Shown one piece after another: positions 1-9,266 of a DNA stretch of 43,394 nt; position 1 is the stretch's first letter; every line of letters begins with the position of its first letter. This DNA is from Rhodospirillaceae bacterium (GTDB lineage Bacteria > Pseudomonadota > Alphaproteobacteria > Azospirillales > Azospirillaceae): the NCBI GenBank assembly GCA_029267445.1, contig JAJUIU010000027.1, positions 1 to 43,394 on the forward strand, in the 5' to 3' direction. A program made the translations under genes and the position numbers. The notes beneath the pieces were generated by a model. It worked only from the letters and a program-made list of their open reading frames with translations, had not been told where the DNA came from and ran no database searches.

Positions 1-47
1 ACGGCGCGGCCGTTCGCCTGGACCGGACCGGCTGGACCCACTTCTGA
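1..47 (+). CDS. thiL: C-terminal end of a probable thiamine-phosphate kinase (partial)
   Basis: Only the last 14 or so codons are present, in the frame starting at base 3 and ending at TGA 45-47. The visible tail reads AVRLDRTGWTHF. A short beta strand followed by a Gly-aromatic-x-His-Phe end is the usual C-terminus of ThiL, the kinase that makes thiamine diphosphate from thiamine phosphate. From general knowledge of this group, thiL often lies upstream of hppA, which supports the call, but fourteen residues are weak evidence. Confidence 0.45.
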   Translation, partial: GAAVRLDRTGWTHF

Positions 48-141
48 GGAAATCCGTCGCGCCCCCTCGGGCACGTCGCCTATACTCCATCCGGACAGGG
101 GTGGCGTGGGGCCGTCCCGCATCTGGGGACCCGGACGGCGC

Positions 142-597
142 ATGAAGAAGATCGTGTTCTTCGCCCTGGCGCTGATGGTCCTCGTGGGGGCCGGCGTCGG
201 CGGCTTCATCCTGTTCGGCCAGAAGCCGAAAGAGGGTGAGGAGAAGGTGGCCGAGCCGCCGAAGCCCAAGGGTCCGCCCGCCTTCCTCCAAATCGGACCC
301 ATCATCCTGCCGCTGGTCGGGGAAACCCGCGTGGAGCAGAACATTCTGCTGGTCGTCTCGCTCGAGCTGGGTGACGAGTCGACGCGGGACCGGGTGCGTC
401 CCCTGATTCCCCGCCTGAACGACGCCTACCTGCGCGCCCTTTACGGCGGAATCAGCAAAGGCGACGTGGTGGAAGGTCAGATCGTCAATGTCAGCGCGGT
501 CAAGGCCAAGCTGATGAAGGCGACCGAGGAGGTGCTCGGCCCCAACGTCGCGCAGGACGTGCTCATCCAGAACGTGACCCAGCGCCCGGCCTTCTGA
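142..597 (+). CDS. FliL-like single-pass membrane protein
   Basis: A 151-residue protein. After Met-Lys-Lys comes one hydrophobic segment (about residues 4-24), then a Lys/Glu/Pro-rich linker (27-45) and a periplasmic domain of about 105 residues. This is the architecture of FliL, a stator-associated basal-body protein. The motif RLNDAYLRALYGG and the C-terminal segment DVLIQNVTQR match my recollection of the short FliL-like family of Rhodospirillales. The ATG at 142 begins a clean signal-anchor; a GTG at 106, preceded by AGGGG, would add 12 residues. It stands about 31 kb from the flagellar cluster, between thiL and hppA, so its role may not be flagellar. The family call is by fold and motif only. 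Confidence 0.6.
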   Translation: MKKIVFFALALMVLVGAGVGGFILFGQKPKEGEEKVAEPPKPKGPPAFLQIGPIILPLVGETRVEQNILLVVSLELGDESTRDRVRPLIPRLNDAYLRALYGGISKGDVVEGQIVNVSAVKAKLMKATEEVLGPNVAQDVLIQNVTQRPAF

Positions 598-670
598 ACC
601 GACGACGCCGACCAACGAATCGCACTCCCGGATCGCCCCGGCGGAACCCGCCCGAGAGGCGCCGTTCCGA

Positions 671-695
671 TTGCCATGTCTTTGCCATCATGGCA
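671..695. promoter_or_regulatory. Three TGCCAT half-sites upstream of hppA
   Basis: TGCCAT occurs at 672-677 and 683-688, and its inverse ATGGCA at 690-695. The last two form the dyad TGCCAT-C-ATGGCA. The cluster lies 84 bases before the hppA start codon, in the 180-base gap after the fliL-like gene. It looks like an operator or upstream activator site; the binding protein is unknown. Confidence 0.3.
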
Positions 696-778
696 TTTTC
701 CCGCCCACTCTCCGGCGCCGGAGGGAGCCTCACGAGAAGAAATAGGGCGGCGCCGCCGAAACGGGGTAGGGAATCCGA

Positions 779-2899
<2,121 letters not shown>

Positions 2900-2921
2900 C
2901 GGCCACCAACTCGTGGAAACG

Positions 2922-2961
2922 AAAGAGCCCCGGAAGGATGTCCTTCCGGGGCTCTTTTCTT
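2922..2961. terminator. Strong bidirectional terminator between hppA and bamE
   Basis: A 17-base perfect inverted repeat (2922-2938 and 2941-2957) with a G+C-rich core and A/T-rich outer ends. On the plus strand it runs into CTCTTTTCTT, and on the minus strand into CTCTTTCGTTT. It can stop both the hppA and the convergent bamE transcripts. Confidence 0.88.
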
Positions 2962-3000
2962 GCTGGGCGTCCCTGGTGGCGCAGAGGGGTCGGGTACCGC

Positions 3001-3465
3001 TCAGCGTCCGCCGCTCGGGCCGTCACCGGAGGAGCGGGAGCGGTTCACGGTCCCGAACAACTGCTCGAAGAAGCCGATCTCCCGGCCGGCGGTAGGCGTC
3101 GTACGCTCGACAGGATCGATGGCGCGCGCCTCCGACCGGTCGATCTCCTCGACTGTTTCCACCCGGCCGTCGAACTCGAAGCGGATACGGACGATCTTCT
3201 GCTCGACCACGTCGGGCTGGAAAAAGGCCAGCTGTTCCGTCCGCCGGCCGACATAGTACCAGGTGTTCGGGTCCAAAGTTCCCGTCGCCGTCGGCGTGCC
3301 GAGGATGTTCTGCACCTCCTCGCGGGAGGTCTTGCCGACCTCGATCCGCGCCAGCCGCTCAGGCTCGACCAGGTTGCCGCGGGTCGCGACGATGGGGGTG
3401 CAGGCGCTTGCGGCGAGCAGGGACGTGCCCGCGGTGAGCAGCAGCAGGGTTCGCGTCAGTCTCAT
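3001..3465 (-). CDS. bamE: Outer-membrane assembly lipoprotein BamE (SmpA/OmlA family)
   Basis: A 154-residue lipoprotein of the BAM complex, which inserts beta-barrel proteins into the outer membrane. The ATG at 3465 gives a clean signal peptide (residues 1-21) ending in AASAC, with Cys22 as the lipidation site; the lipobox is slightly non-canonical, with Ala at -3. The SmpA/OmlA core follows: LARIEVGKTSREEVQNILGTP (residues about 40-60), then the conserved NTWYYVGRRTE strand. An upstream in-frame start would place 56 Arg-rich residues before the signal peptide and is rejected. The C-terminal 40 residues are polar and probably disordered. It is convergent with hppA and divergent from the next gene. 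Confidence 0.86.
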   Translation of the reverse strand: MRLTRTLLLLTAGTSLLAASACTPIVATRGNLVEPERLARIEVGKTSREEVQNILGTPTATGTLDPNTWYYVGRRTEQLAFFQPDVVEQKIVRIRFEFDGRVETVEEIDRSEARAIDPVERTTPTAGREIGFFEQLFGTVNRSRSSGDGPSGGR

Positions 3466-3567
3466 GGTCGAAGGGATCACGGTCTCCGGTGCGGGAAGCG
3501 ACGCGGTCCGGCGCATGAGCGCCCGCCCGAGTTCGGCCCTGGGGCGGACCGTCACAGTGCCTTTGGC

Positions 3568-3596
3568 TTGACGCCGACGGCGGCCACCCCTATCTG
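3568..3596 (+). promoter_or_regulatory. Sigma-70-type promoter for the bc1 chaperone gene
   Basis: TTGACG (3568-3573), a 17-base spacer, then TATCTG (3591-3596). It lies about 75 bases before the GTG start of the downstream gene, in the gap divergent from bamE. Confidence 0.5.
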
Positions 3597-3671
3597 GCCG
3601 GTGACATTCGCATCCGCCCCGGCGGCCTGTCAACGACGGGCGGCTGGCCCCCAGAAGGTCTTGGCACCGCC

Positions 3672-4211
3672 GTGTTCAGCCGCCTCTTCAATGGCTCCGA
3701 CCAGGAGCGACGGGTCGCGGACCTTTACGGCCGTATCGTCGAGCAGGCCCGCTCGCCCGGTTTCTTCGCCGCCGCCGGCGTTCCGGACACCGTCGAGGGC
3801 CGGTTCGAACTGATCGCGCTGCACGGCTGGCTTGTCATGCGGCGGCTGGGGCGCGATCAGGCTGCGGCGGCGTTCAACCAGGCCCTGTTCGACTACATGT
3901 TCGCGGACATGGACCTGAACCTGCGGGAACTCGGCGTCGGCGACCTTGGCGTGGCGAAGAAGATCAAGAACCTCGCCAGCCATTTCTATGGTCGGGTAAG
4001 GGCCTACGAGGATGGCTTGGCACCCGACGCCCCCACGACCACCTTGTCCCAAGCGCTGGACCGCAACCTGTTCGGCTCCACGCTGCCGGACCCGGGGCAG
4101 GTGGAGTTGATGGCTGCCTATGTGCGGGCCGCCGACGCGGCCCTTGCCTCGCAGGGGACTGACCGCATCATGGCGGGCGACGTCGCCTTCGCGCCGGTTC
4201 CGGCGACCTGA
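3672..4211 (+). CDS. Ubiquinol-cytochrome c chaperone (CBP3/UQCC1 family)
   Basis: A 179-residue soluble protein that looks like the bacterial CBP3 family, needed in mitochondria and alphaproteobacteria for cytochrome b synthesis and bc1 assembly. Family signs are YGRIVEQARSPGFFAAAGVPDT near the N-terminus, a helical block with ALFDYMFADMDLNLRELGVGD (about 71-91), and the following KKIKNLASHFYGRVRAYE helix. The start is GTG, with its own promoter upstream. The YceD gene follows 77 bases later on the same strand. The assignment is by motif recall; the full-length match and expected size make it fairly safe. Confidence 0.78.
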   Translation: MFSRLFNGSDQERRVADLYGRIVEQARSPGFFAAAGVPDTVEGRFELIALHGWLVMRRLGRDQAAAAFNQALFDYMFADMDLNLRELGVGDLGVAKKIKNLASHFYGRVRAYEDGLAPDAPTTTLSQALDRNLFGSTLPDPGQVELMAAYVRAADAALASQGTDRIMAGDVAFAPVPAT

Positions 4212-4288
4212 TCGACCGCTCGCCTGTTTCAAGGGAACCTGCCACGGTTGGCAGGCCCTACGTACGCACTGTTCCGGGAGTGACCGCC

Positions 4289-4858
4289 ATGGCTCATCAG
4301 CCGACCAGCACACCGGCCGAATTCGCTCGGCCGGTGATCGCCGCGAAGGTGACCACGTCAGGCCTGACCGAGCGGATCGAGGCCAATGAGACGGAACGCA
4401 CCCGCCTCGCGCGGCGTCTGGAGCTTGTCGCCGTCGAGGCATTGGCCGCCACGGTGCGCCTCCGGCGGGTGAGGGGTGAGATGGTGAAGGTGGACGGCAC
4501 GCTGGAGGCCGATGTGGTCCAGAGCTGCGTCGTCACGCTCGAACCGGTTCCGGCGCATGTCACCGAGAGCTTCTCAGCCCTGTTCGCGCCGGACCACCTG
4601 CTGCCGAAGGAGGAGGAGGGGGACGATGTCGACCTCACCTTCTCGCTGGAGGACCTCGAGGCCGATGTGCCGGAGGCCATGCCGGGCGGCCGCATCGACA
4701 TCGGCGAACTCGTGGCGCAGCACCTGTCCTTGGCGCTGGACCCCTATCCTCGCAAGCCCGGCGTCGTCTTCGACGATATCGCCGAGGATGACGGCGGGGA
4801 GATGCTGGAAAAGCCAAATCCCTTCGCCGGCCTTGCGCGCCTGAAGCCTCCCTCCTAG
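4289..4858 (+). CDS. YceD/DUF177 family protein, upstream partner of rpmF
   Basis: A 189-residue acidic protein of the DUF177 family, widely encoded just before rpmF and linked in other bacteria to 23S rRNA accumulation. The core signature is [19 protein letters not shown] (about residues 71-89), followed by an acidic segment and a C-terminal block with [21 protein letters not shown]. The Cys in QSC and the DPYPRKPG motif are family hallmarks. GGGAG at 4276-4280 is correctly placed for the ATG at 4289; a GTG nine bases earlier overlaps that site and is less likely. The rpmF promoter candidate begins after its stop, so the two may be transcribed both together and separately. Confidence 0.86.
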   Translation: MAHQPTSTPAEFARPVIAAKVTTSGLTERIEANETERTRLARRLELVAVEALAATVRLRRVRGEMVKVDGTLEADVVQSCVVTLEPVPAHVTESFSALFAPDHLLPKEEEGDDVDLTFSLEDLEADVPEAMPGGRIDIGELVAQHLSLALDPYPRKPGVVFDDIAEDDGGEMLEKPNPFAGLARLKPPS

Positions 4859-4873
4859 ACTTGGGATTCGCGC

Positions 4874-4902
4874 TTGCCCGTCCTGGTCTTTTCCAGTAGA
4901 GA
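4874..4902 (+). promoter_or_regulatory. Candidate promoter for rpmF-plsX-fabH
   Basis: TTGCCC (4874-4879), a 17-base spacer, and TAGAGA (4897-4902), between DUF177 and rpmF. The -35 is good and the -10 moderate. Confidence 0.4.
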
Positions 4903-4948
4903 AGCGCTCCGACCGAGGCGGCGCCTTCGCGCGACCGTCGGACTACCC

Positions 4949-4969
4949 AGGCGGCCCTCGTGGCCGCCT
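4949..4969 (+). other. Hairpin in the rpmF leader followed by an A-run
   Basis: AGGCGGCC (4949-4956) and GGCCGCCT (4962-4969) form an 8-bp stem with a CTCGT loop, followed directly by six A residues and then the weak ribosome-binding region of rpmF. The orientation does not suit a terminator on either strand, so it is more likely a 5' leader structure affecting translation or stability. Confidence 0.38.
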
Positions 4970-4991
4970 AAAAAATTGCGAGTATCGGACC

Positions 4992-5180
4992 ATGGCTGTT
5001 CCTAAGAAGAAGACCTCCAAGTCGCGGCGCGACATGCGGCGCTCCCACCACGCCCTGAAGGCCTCGTCCTATGGCGAGTGCCCGAACTGCGGCGAGCTGA
5101 AGCGTCCGCACCACGTCTGCGGTTCCTGCGGCTACTATGACGGCCGCGAGGTCGCGACGGCGGCGAACGCCGCCGCCTGA
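4992..5180 (+). CDS. rpmF: 50S ribosomal protein L32
   Basis: A 62-residue basic protein of normal L32 length, part of the large ribosomal subunit. The start [20 protein letters not shown] is diagnostic. A zinc-ribbon follows, with two Cys pairs, CPNC and CGSC (residues 30-33 and 43-46), so this is the zinc-binding form. It sits between DUF177 and plsX, the widespread order that couples ribosome and phospholipid synthesis. Confidence 0.98.
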   Translation: MAVPKKKTSKSRRDMRRSHHALKASSYGECPNCGELKRPHHVCGSCGYYDGREVATAANAAA

Positions 5181-5227
5181 TCGGCCGTGACCGCGGCGCG
5201 CGCCGATATCCGGGGCAGGACTGAGCG

Positions 5228-6322
5228 GTGCCCGACGTGAGCGACGATCACCGGCCGCGCCCCACGCGCCTGCGTATCGCCCTTGATGCCATGGGCGGTG
5301 ATCACGCGCCGGACATGGTCGTTGCCGGCGCCGACATCGCCCGTGAGCGCTGCCCCGATGTCGACTACCTGTTCGTGGGCGACGAGGCGCGCCTCCAGGC
5401 GCTGCTGGAACGGTTCCCGGCGCTGAAGCCGATCTCCACGATCCGGCACACCCCCGACGCCGTTCCCATGGACGCCAAGCCATCGGTCGCGCTGCGCACG
5501 GGCCGCAACTCCAGCATGCGGCTGGCCATCGATGCCGTGGCGGCGGGCGATGCCGCGTGCGTGGTCTCCGCCGGGAACACCGGCGCCCTGATGGCGATGG
5601 CGAAGTTCGTGCTGAAGACGCTGCCTGGAATCGACCGGCCGGCGATCGCCTCCTTCTTCCCCACGATCCGGGGGGAGAGCGTGATGCTCGACCTCGGCGC
5701 CAATCTGGAATGCGACGCGGACAACCTTGTCCAGTTCGCGGTGATGGGCAGCATCTTCTCCAAGAGCGTGCTGGGGCTGCTGGAGCCGACGATCGGTCTG
5801 CTGAACGTCGGCTCGGAGGAGCAGAAGGGGCATGACAGCATCCGGCAGGCCGCCGCCGCCCTGCGGCAGACGCCGCTCGCCAAAAATTTCCACGGCTTCA
5901 TCGAGGGCACGGACATCGGTGCCGGCACCGTGGACGTGATCGTCACCGACGGCTTCACCGGAAATGTCGCGCTGAAGACGGCGGAGGGGACGGCCAAGCT
6001 GTTCTCAGAGTTCCTGCGCCGGACGTTCGCCTCTTCCATCATGTCCAAGATGGGCTATCTGCTGGCGCGTGGCGCGTTCCTGAAGTTGAAGCAGCGGACA
6101 GACCCCCGCCGGTACAACGGCGCCATGTTCCTGGGCCTGCAGGGCGTGTGCGTGAAGAGCCACGGCGGCACCGACGCCGTCGGCTTCGCCAACGCGATCA
6201 GCGTCGCCGTCGACCTCGTGCGGCATGGGTTCAACGAGAAGATCAAGGACGAGCTGGCCCGGCTGCAGGCAGCGCTCCAGACGGCCGAAACACCGGATTC
6301 CTCGCAAGCCGCGGCAGTGTGA
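5228..6322 (+). CDS. plsX: Phosphate acyltransferase PlsX
   Basis: Makes acyl-phosphate from acyl-ACP, the first step of phosphatidic acid synthesis in the PlsX/PlsY pathway; a peripheral membrane enzyme. The 364 residues cover the whole family. [11 protein letters not shown] near residue 20 is the classic N-terminal motif; other signatures are [18 protein letters not shown] and [15 protein letters not shown]. The chosen start is GTG, placed 7 bases after AGGA; a second GTG nine bases later is also possible. The stop codon shares one base with the fabH start (TGATG), so the two are translationally coupled. Confidence 0.97.
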   Translation: MPDVSDDHRPRPTRLRIALDAMGGDHAPDMVVAGADIARERCPDVDYLFVGDEARLQALLERFPALKPISTIRHTPDAVPMDAKPSVALRTGRNSSMRLAIDAVAAGDAACVVSAGNTGALMAMAKFVLKTLPGIDRPAIASFFPTIRGESVMLDLGANLECDADNLVQFAVMGSIFSKSVLGLLEPTIGLLNVGSEEQKGHDSIRQAAAALRQTPLAKNFHGFIEGTDIGAGTVDVIVTDGFTGNVALKTAEGTAKLFSEFLRRTFASSIMSKMGYLLARGAFLKLKQRTDPRRYNGAMFLGLQGVCVKSHGGTDAVGFANAISVAVDLVRHGFNEKIKDELARLQAALQTAETPDSSQAAAV

Positions 6323-7296
6323 TGACCATTCGTTCCGTCATGGTGGGATGCGGCGCCTATCTTCCGGCGCGCGTGATGACCAATGCCGACCTTGAAAAGG
6401 TGGTCGACACCTCCGACGACTGGATCGTCGAGCGCACCGGCATCAAGTCGCGCCACATCGCCGCCGAAGGGGAAACGACCGCGGACCTGGCGGAGCAGGC
6501 CGCGCGCGCGGCGCTGGCCCATGCGGGCCTGGATGCCGGGCAGGTCGATCTGATCGTGCTGGCGACGGCCACGCCGGATCACACGTTCCCGGCCACGGCG
6601 ACCAAGGTGCAGGCCCGCCTGGGAATGACGCGCGGCGTCGCGTTCGACGTTCAGGCCGTCTGCTCGGGTTTCGTCTACGCGCTGGCCGTCGCCGACAACT
6701 TCATCAAGGCCGGCCAGGCTAAAGTCGCCCTGGTCATCGGTGCGGAGACCTTCTCCCGCATCCTCGACTGGGAGGATCGGACCACCTGCGTCCTGTTCGG
6801 CGACGGGGCCGGGGCGGTCGTCCTGAAGGCCGAGGAAGGACGGGGCACCGGGGCCGACCGCGGCATCCTGACCACCCACCTGCACAGCGACGGCCGCCAC
6901 CACGACATGCTGTTCGTCGATGGCGGCCCTTCCACCACACAGACCGTCGGTCATGTGCGCATGCGCGGCCAGGAGGTCTTCAAGCACGCGGTGGTGAACT
7001 TGGCCGAGGTGGTGGAGGAGGCGCTGGCCGCCAATGGGCTGGAGCCGTCCCAGATCGACTGGCTGGTGCCGCACCAGGCCAACAAACGGATCATCGATAG
7101 CACCGCCCGCAAGCTGAAGATGGACGGCACCAAGGTCGTGGTCACCGTCGACCACCACGGCAACACCTCGGCCGCCTCCATCCCCCTGGCCTTCGTCGAG
7201 GCGGTGCAGGACGGACGGATCAAGCGCGGGGATCTCGTGCTCATGGAGGCCATGGGCGGCGGATTCACCTGGGGGGCGGCGCTGGTCCGCTGGTAG
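6322..7296 (+). CDS. fabH: 3-oxoacyl-ACP synthase III
   Basis: Condenses acetyl-CoA with malonyl-ACP to start fatty acid synthesis. At 324 residues it matches the family exactly. The triad is intact: Cys114 in AVCSGF, His251 in PHQANKR and Asn281 in HHGNTSAAS. The C-terminal [13 protein letters not shown] is typical. The true start is the ATG at 6322, overlapping the plsX stop; longer in-frame starts lie inside plsX and are not credible. Initiation of fatty acid synthesis is thus tied to acyl use by PlsX. Confidence 0.98.
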   Translation: MTIRSVMVGCGAYLPARVMTNADLEKVVDTSDDWIVERTGIKSRHIAAEGETTADLAEQAARAALAHAGLDAGQVDLIVLATATPDHTFPATATKVQARLGMTRGVAFDVQAVCSGFVYALAVADNFIKAGQAKVALVIGAETFSRILDWEDRTTCVLFGDGAGAVVLKAEEGRGTGADRGILTTHLHSDGRHHDMLFVDGGPSTTQTVGHVRMRGQEVFKHAVVNLAEVVEEALAANGLEPSQIDWLVPHQANKRIIDSTARKLKMDGTKVVVTVDHHGNTSAASIPLAFVEAVQDGRIKRGDLVLMEAMGGGFTWGAALVRW

Positions 7297-7362
7297 TCGC
7301 CGGCGAGAGCTTGGGCGATGGTGCCGCCGGGTGTCTGAAGAAGTTCCCCCAACCATCTGGAA

Positions 7363-7391
7363 TTGACGGACTTATGGGCTGAGATTACGGT
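7363..7391 (+). promoter_or_regulatory. Candidate promoter for ihfA
   Basis: TTGACG (7363-7368), a 17-base spacer and TACGGT (7386-7391), in the 127-base gap after fabH. The -35 is strong and the -10 weak. The ihfA start codon follows 32 bases later behind GGGGGGAGGG. Confidence 0.42.
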
Positions 7392-7423
7392 CTTGGGTAA
7401 AGGCATCCAGGGGGGAGGGCGCC

Positions 7424-7750
7424 ATGACCAATACCGTGACCCGCGCGCAGCTGAGCGAGGCGGTCTACCAGGAAGTCGGCCTTTCGCGGAACGAATCCGC
7501 CGATCTCGTCGAAACCGTGCTGGATGAGATCGTGGGCGCGCTCGCCCGCGGCGACGTGGTGAAGATCTCCTCGTTCGGCAGCTTTTCCGTACGCGCGAAG
7601 GGACAGCGGGTTGGCCGCAACCCCAAGACCGGGGAGGAGGTGCCGATCCTGCCCCGCCGGGTGCTGGTGTTCCGTGCGAGCCACGTGCTGAAGAGCCGGA
7701 TCAACCAGGGACTGATGGACGAGGCGAAGGCCGCCCGCGTGAAGGCGTGA
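7424..7750 (+). CDS. ihfA: Integration host factor subunit alpha
   Basis: A 108-residue DNA-bending protein of the HU/IHF family. It works as a heterodimer with IhfB in promoter architecture, including at sigma-54 promoters such as those in the flagellar cluster of this window. Diagnostic are [26 protein letters not shown] (about residues 47-72) and the C-terminal [15 protein letters not shown]. The N-terminal half has the two dimerisation helices. The alpha assignment rests on sequence and on the position after fabH and before the MerR gene, usual in this group. Confidence 0.93.
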   Translation: MTNTVTRAQLSEAVYQEVGLSRNESADLVETVLDEIVGALARGDVVKISSFGSFSVRAKGQRVGRNPKTGEEVPILPRRVLVFRASHVLKSRINQGLMDEAKAARVKA

Positions 7751-7757
7751 GCCCCGC

Positions 7758-8303
7758 ATGACCGATCTGGCCGGGACCATGGTGCAGAAGAGCAGGACGC
7801 CGGGCAAATCCGCGACGGCCTTCCGCACGATCAGCGAGGTCTCGGCCGAGCTGGACGTGCCGCAGCACGTGCTGCGCTTCTGGGAAACCAAGTTCCCGCA
7901 GATCAAGCCGCTGAAGCGGGGCGGGGGGCGGCGCTACTATCGCCCCGACGATGTCGAACTGCTCCGCCGCATTCAGCACTTCCTCTACAAGGAAGGCTAC
8001 ACGATCAAGGGCGTGCAACGGCTGCTCAAAGAAACCAAGGGCGCGCCGCCGGATCTGCCCGAGGCTGGGGAGGCGCGCCCGGGTGGACCCTCACAGCGTC
8101 CCACTGGTGGGGCGCCGGTGGTCGGGCTGTTCGACGACCATCCCGACCTGATGCCCGAGGAGCCGGACCTCGAGGACGAGCCGGAGGAGGACGAGGCGCC
8201 GCCGCCGATAAGGCGCAAGCCGTCGCTCACGGCGGACAAGCGCCGCGCGCTGGAGGCCGTGCTGGCCGAACTGGAGGCGATCCGGGATCTGCTGAAGGAT
8301 TGA
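7758..8303 (+). CDS. MerR-family transcriptional regulator
   Basis: A 181-residue protein. Residues about 24-95 form a MerR winged helix-turn-helix: [21 protein letters not shown], then the wing [15 protein letters not shown] and a second helical pair ending in QRLLKET. The middle (95-150) is Pro/Glu/Asp-rich and probably disordered, and a short helical tail follows. No metal-binding cysteine pair is present, so it is not a metal sensor. It starts 7 bases after ihfA and is likely co-transcribed. Conserved ihfA-merR linkage is common in alphaproteobacteria; the target genes are unknown. A second Met, at residue 8, could be the start. Confidence 0.87.
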   Translation: MTDLAGTMVQKSRTPGKSATAFRTISEVSAELDVPQHVLRFWETKFPQIKPLKRGGGRRYYRPDDVELLRRIQHFLYKEGYTIKGVQRLLKETKGAPPDLPEAGEARPGGPSQRPTGGAPVVGLFDDHPDLMPEEPDLEDEPEEDEAPPPIRRKPSLTADKRRALEAVLAELEAIRDLLKD

Positions 8304-8326
8304 GGTCAGGCGGACCCGGGGAGAGG

Positions 8327-8403
8327 TGGTCGGAGCGACTGGATTCGAACCAGCGACCCCCAGACCCCCAGTCTGATGCGCTACCAGGCTGCGCTACGCT
8401 CCG
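8327..8403 (-). tRNA. tRNA-Pro (anticodon GGG)
   Basis: A complete 77-base cloverleaf on the minus strand. The acceptor arms are CGGAGCG and CGCTCCG, and the 3' CCA is encoded (8327-8329 on the complement). The anticodon stem is UCAGA/UCUGG with loop CUGGGGG, giving anticodon GGG and hence proline. The T-arm has the usual GGTTCGAATCC. It is convergent with the MerR gene. Confidence 0.97.
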
Positions 8404-8456
8404 ACCTCTCCGAAGGACAGGCGGTGGCTGGGGGCCGGTCCGCTGTCCGGGCGCGG

Positions 8457-8485
8457 ACTATAGCCACGCGATCCGGGGGATGCAA
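8457..8485 (-). promoter_or_regulatory. Strong sigma-70-type promoter for tRNA-Pro
   Basis: On the minus strand TTGCAT (8485-8480) is followed by a 17-base spacer and TATAGT (8462-8457). Transcription would start about 47 bases before the mature tRNA 5' end. Confidence 0.68.
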
Positions 8486-8574
8486 CGTTTCCGAAGGGCG
8501 TTCCGCCCGGTGGTCGGCCCCTGCGGCGGCGCTGGGCTGATAAGCGTTGCGGGACAGGGGTTTGGACGCTGGAG

Positions 8575-8820
8575 TTAGGATGCGGTCGCAGCGTCCGCCG
8601 CCGCCTCGCGGCCTGTCTCCGTCAGCTTGCAGACCAGCCAGTCGGGCTTGGTCGGGTTTGCGAACCAAGGCTCGGCCCATCCGGCCTCCAGGCAGCTCCG
8701 CACCGTCTGCGCGCTGATCCGCTTGCCATCCTCGTCGAACAGCGGAAGCTTGCCGCCCGGCTGGTCCAGGCCGCGCCGCAGCCAGCGGAGCTGGGTATCG
8801 CTGGGACGGGATCGGTTCAT
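8575..8820 (-). CDS. Small conserved hypothetical protein
   Basis: An 81-residue soluble protein I cannot assign to a named family. The layout resembles a winged helix: a first helix (SDTQLRWLRRGLDQPGG), a short loop with LFDEDGKRISAQTV, a second helix (RSCLEAGWAEPW), then a strand pair (PDWLVCKLTETGREAA). The end, L-x-x-T-x-x-G-R, is common in helix-turn-helix proteins. Codon use looks like that of its neighbours. It lies between tRNA-Pro and cutA, divergent from cutA with a 110-base shared upstream region. It could be a small DNA-binding protein; that is inference only. Confidence 0.62.
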   Translation of the reverse strand: MNRSRPSDTQLRWLRRGLDQPGGKLPLFDEDGKRISAQTVRSCLEAGWAEPWFANPTKPDWLVCKLTETGREAAADAATAS

Positions 8821-8930
8821 GAGCTCCGGTTCGGGGCTGGCAGGGTTGCCGGAAGTCTGGCTGCAACACTTTCGATCCTACGGTAGTCTTCGCCATCTGG
8901 GAATCGTGGGTTGACCGGAGCGGAAGAGGC

Positions 8931-9266
8931 ATGGCCGCGCTTGTGTTCGTCTACATGACGGCCGGATCGGTCGGGGAGGCCGAGCGGATCGGCCGCGCCC
9001 TCGTCGAAGAGCGGCTGGCGGCCTGCGTCAACATCCTGCCGGGGATGCGCTCGATCTACAGATGGGAGGGCGCCGTGGAGAGCGGGGAGGAGGCGGTGCT
9101 GATCGCCAAGACCCGCGCCGACCGCTTCGAGGCCTTGAAGGCGCGCGTCCGCGCGCTTCACAGCTATGCCGTCCCCTGCATCGTCGAGCTCCCGATCGGC
9201 CGTGGTGACGCGCCCTACCTCGACTGGCTGGCGCGGGAAAGCGCCGGCGTGGAGACCGCCCAATGA
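8931..9266 (+). CDS. cutA: Divalent-cation tolerance protein CutA
   Basis: A 111-residue protein of the trimeric CutA1 family with a PII-like ferredoxin fold, linked to copper tolerance in E. coli. Family signs are VFVYMTAGSVGEAERIGRAL at the N-terminus, ERLAACVNILPGMRSIYRWEG (about 28-48) and HSYAVPCIVELPI near the C-terminus. GGAAGAGG precedes the ATG. Its stop overlaps the start of the MFS gene by four bases (ATGA), so the two are translationally coupled. Confidence 0.93.
   Translation: MAALVFVYMTAGSVGEAERIGRALVEERLAACVNILPGMRSIYRWEGAVESGEEAVLIAKTRADRFEALKARVRALHSYAVPCIVELPIGRGDAPYLDWLARESAGVETAQ

Noticed and set aside
691-704. Sigma-54-like TGGCA...GC before hppA
   Set aside because: GG and GC are 9 bases apart instead of 10, and the -12 half does not match.
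8327-8820. tRNA-Pro as an integration site of a genomic island
   Set aside because: No integrase, no repeated tRNA end and no abrupt change in composition on either side.
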